In this document: one piece after another, positions 62,088-64,000 of the stretch | Numbering within the stretch: the stretch's first letter is position 1 | How the letters are laid out: every line of letters starts with the position of its first letter | DNA from: Hippasteria phrygiana | Taxonomy: Eukaryota > Echinodermata > Asteroidea > Valvatida > Goniasteridae | Reading direction: 5' to 3' | Assembly (NCBI GenBank): GCA_037893225.1 | Contig: JAZGUH010000720.1 | Coordinates: forward strand, 124,001 to 188,000 | Length of the DNA stretch: 64,000 nucleotides | Notes under the pieces: generated by a model | The model's input: the letters and a program-made list of their open reading frames with translations, nothing else | Database searches by the model: none | What the model was told of the DNA's origin: nothing | Program-made: the position numbers and the translations under genes

Positions 62088-64000
62088 TTCAGCAATGATG
62101 GCAGAGATAGGGAAGTAGTTTTTTTTCGAACTGATTTTTTCTGCATTCCCGCAAGAGTGTACATGCTATACAATGGACTAGCCGAGACCCCCACCACGCA
62201 ACTTGGGCCCCAAATGAGGGCGTTTTTCGGTCTGACGTTGAACAAAATTGCACACAATCTTGATACTGTTTGAAAGAGGGACTCATCAGCAACATCCAGA
62301 CCAATCTCCAGCTCCTCAGACCCAAGTTCAGCCAAATGATAGCCGAGATAAGCGAGTAGGTTTTTCAAACCAATTTGTCTCCATTCCCGCATAAGTGCAC
62401 ATGCTATACAATGGACTAACCTAGACCCCCACCACGCAACTTGGGCCCCAAATGAGGGCGTTTTTCGGTCTGACTTTGAACGAAACTGCGCACAATGTTG
62501 ATACTGATGGAAAGAGGGACCCCTCAGCAACATCCCGACCAATTTCCAGCTCCACAGACCCCAGGTTAGCCGAATGATGGCCGAGACATGCGAGTAAGTT
62601 TTTCGAACTGATTTTTCTGCATTCCCGCAAAAGTGCACATGCTATACAATGGACTAGCCGAGACCCCCACCACGCAACTTGGGCCCCAAATGAGGACGTT
62701 TTTCGATCTGATGTTGAACAAAATTGCGCACAATCTGGATACTGTTGGAAAGAGGGACTCCTCAGCAACATCCATACCAATTTCCAGCTCTACAGACGCC
62801 AGTTCAGCCGAATGATGGCGGACATAAGCGAGTAGGTTTTTCGAACAAATTTTTCTGCATTCCCGCTTAAGTGCACATGCTATACAATGGCTAGCCGAAC
62901 CCTCCCCCCCCCCCCCCCAACGCAACTTGGGCCACAAATTAAGGCGTTTTTCGAACTGATGTTGAACGAAATTGCGCACAATCTTGATACTGTTGGAAAG
63001 AGGGACTCCTCAGCAACATCCATACCAATTTCCAGCTCCACAGACGCCAGTTCAGCAATGATGGCCGAGATAAGGAAGTAGTTTTTTTTCGAACTGATTT
63101 TTTCTGCATTCCCGCAAGAGTGTACATGCTATACAATGGACTAGCCGAGACCCCCACCACGCAACTTGGGCCCCAAATGAGGGCGTTTTTCGGTCTGACG
63201 TTGAACAAAATTGCACACAATCTTGATACTGATTGAAAGAGGGACTCATCAGCAACATCCAGACCAATCTCCAGCTCCTAAGACCCAAGTTCAGCCAAAT
63301 GATAGCCGAGATAAGCGAGTAGGTTTTTCAAACCAATTTGTCTCCATTCCCGCATAAGTGCACATGCTATACAATGGACTAACCGAGACCCCCACCACGC
63401 AACTTGGGCCCCAAATGAGGGCGTTTTTCGGTCTGACGTTGAACGAAACTGCGCACAATGTTGATACTGATGGAAAGAGGGACCCCTCAGCAACATCCCG
63501 ACCAATTTCCAGCTCCACAGACCCCAGGTTAGCCGAATGATGGCCGAGACATGCGAGTAGGTTTTTCGAACTGATTTTTCTGCATTCCCGCAAAAGTGCA
63601 CATGCTATACAATGGACTAGCCGAGACCCCCACCACGCAACTTGGGCCCCAAATGAGGACGTTTTTCGATCTGATGTTGAACAAAATTGCGCACAATCTG
63701 GATACTGTTGGAAAGAGGGACTCCTCAGCAACATCCATACCAATTTCCAGCTCTACAGACGCCAGTTCAGCCGAATGATGGCCGAGATAAGCGAGTATTT
63801 TTTTTCGAACTGATTTTTTCTGCATTTCCGCAAGAGTGTACATGCTATACAATGGACTAGCCGAGACCCCCACCACGCAACTTGGGCCCCAAATGAGGGC
63901 GTTTTTCAGTCTGACATTGAACGAAATTGCACACAATCTTAATACTGATGGAAAGAGGGACTCCTCAGCAAAATCCAGACCAATTTCCAGCTCCGCAGGC
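62088..64000. repeat. 963-bp four-monomer HOR, nearly two copies, cut by the window edge
   Basis: 239-239-237-248 (62088-63050) is followed by 239-239-237 and a cut monomer (63051-64000). The anchor in the first monomer of each copy is shortened to 'ttcagcaatgatgg', a shared deletion that marks this unit. Confidence 0.85.

Larger units (their letters stand above)
16025..64000. repeat. Satellite array, right block (about 200 monomers, runs off the window)
   Basis: Continuous head-to-tail monomers, same family and orientation as 5920-12922, with starts traced from 16114 to 63766. The common class A monomer is 237-242 bp, class B 226-229 and class C 244-276. Segments such as 'tgctatacaatggactagcc', 'cgaacgaaattgcgc' and 'gaaagagggactc' are kept in nearly every copy. 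No unique sequence interrupts it. The array is still intact at base 64000, so its true length is unknown. Confidence 0.95.

Noticed and set aside
5920..64000. CRISPR-like array of regular repeats
   Set aside because: Repeats are 226-276 bp with no spacers and no cas genes, in a eukaryotic context.
5920..64000. CENP-B box or proof of a centromeric role
   Set aside because: Checked the TTCG and CCCG occurrences in the consensus. None fits NTTCGNNNNANNCGGGN. HOR structure alone does not prove a centromere.

Overview
The window is a eukaryotic, almost certainly animal, repeat-rich segment with no recognisable host protein-coding gene. Two broken non-LTR retrotransposons of the Jockey/CR1/L2 type (apurinic endonuclease plus reverse transcriptase), a large fold-back palindrome, TACATGTA-rich spacers and a very long satellite array point to an invertebrate metazoan. 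A marine deuterostome or lophotrochozoan would fit, but the sequence alone does not settle the phylum. There is no sign of bacterial genes, rRNA, tRNA or CRISPR.

Layout. 1-80 looks like the 3' tail of a non-LTR retrotransposon. About 335-3700 is a fold-back element: two imperfect inverted arms of 1.2-1.7 kb around a loop at about 2180-2371. It carries repeated composite CRE/ETS-like motifs, mirrored 20-bp repeats, a G24 tract, a nested G-run/C-run insertion in the left arm and a 29-bp tandem repeat in the right arm. About 3890-5919 is a 5'-truncated, frameshifted LINE remnant on the plus strand that stops abruptly where a satellite begins.

From 5920 to the end (about 55 kb of satellite) the window is one head-to-tail array of about 230 monomers of about 240 bp, all in the same orientation. 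I located them by the recurring anchor ttcagcc (or gttagcc). Monomers fall into three length classes that differ at one spot: class A (about 237-242 bp), class B (226-229 bp, lacking 13 bp) and class C (244-276 bp, with a pure C tract of about 11-26). Their order builds several higher-order repeats (HORs): 1201 and 1891 bp on the left, about 950 bp (4 monomers) and 1887 bp (8 monomers) in the middle, and 1430 and 963 bp towards the right. Superimposed are multi-kilobase duplications at offsets near 20.18, 19.26 and 16.2 kb. Duplicate blocks keep the same monomer lengths except in the C-tract monomers.

A second 5'-truncated LINE (12923-16024, minus strand) sits inside one class B monomer. It has a frameshift exactly in its catalytic YxDD motif. 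The array is in phase on both sides, so this LINE landed after the array formed.

The satellite's minus strand is open in two frames and gives ORFs up to 504 residues. The frames interchange freely at indels, so I read them as a by-product of a stop-poor consensus, not as genes. The biology shown is satellite turnover (unequal exchange, block duplication, homopolymer slippage) and retrotransposon insertion. All lengths and similarities were read by eye; no alignment or database search was run.
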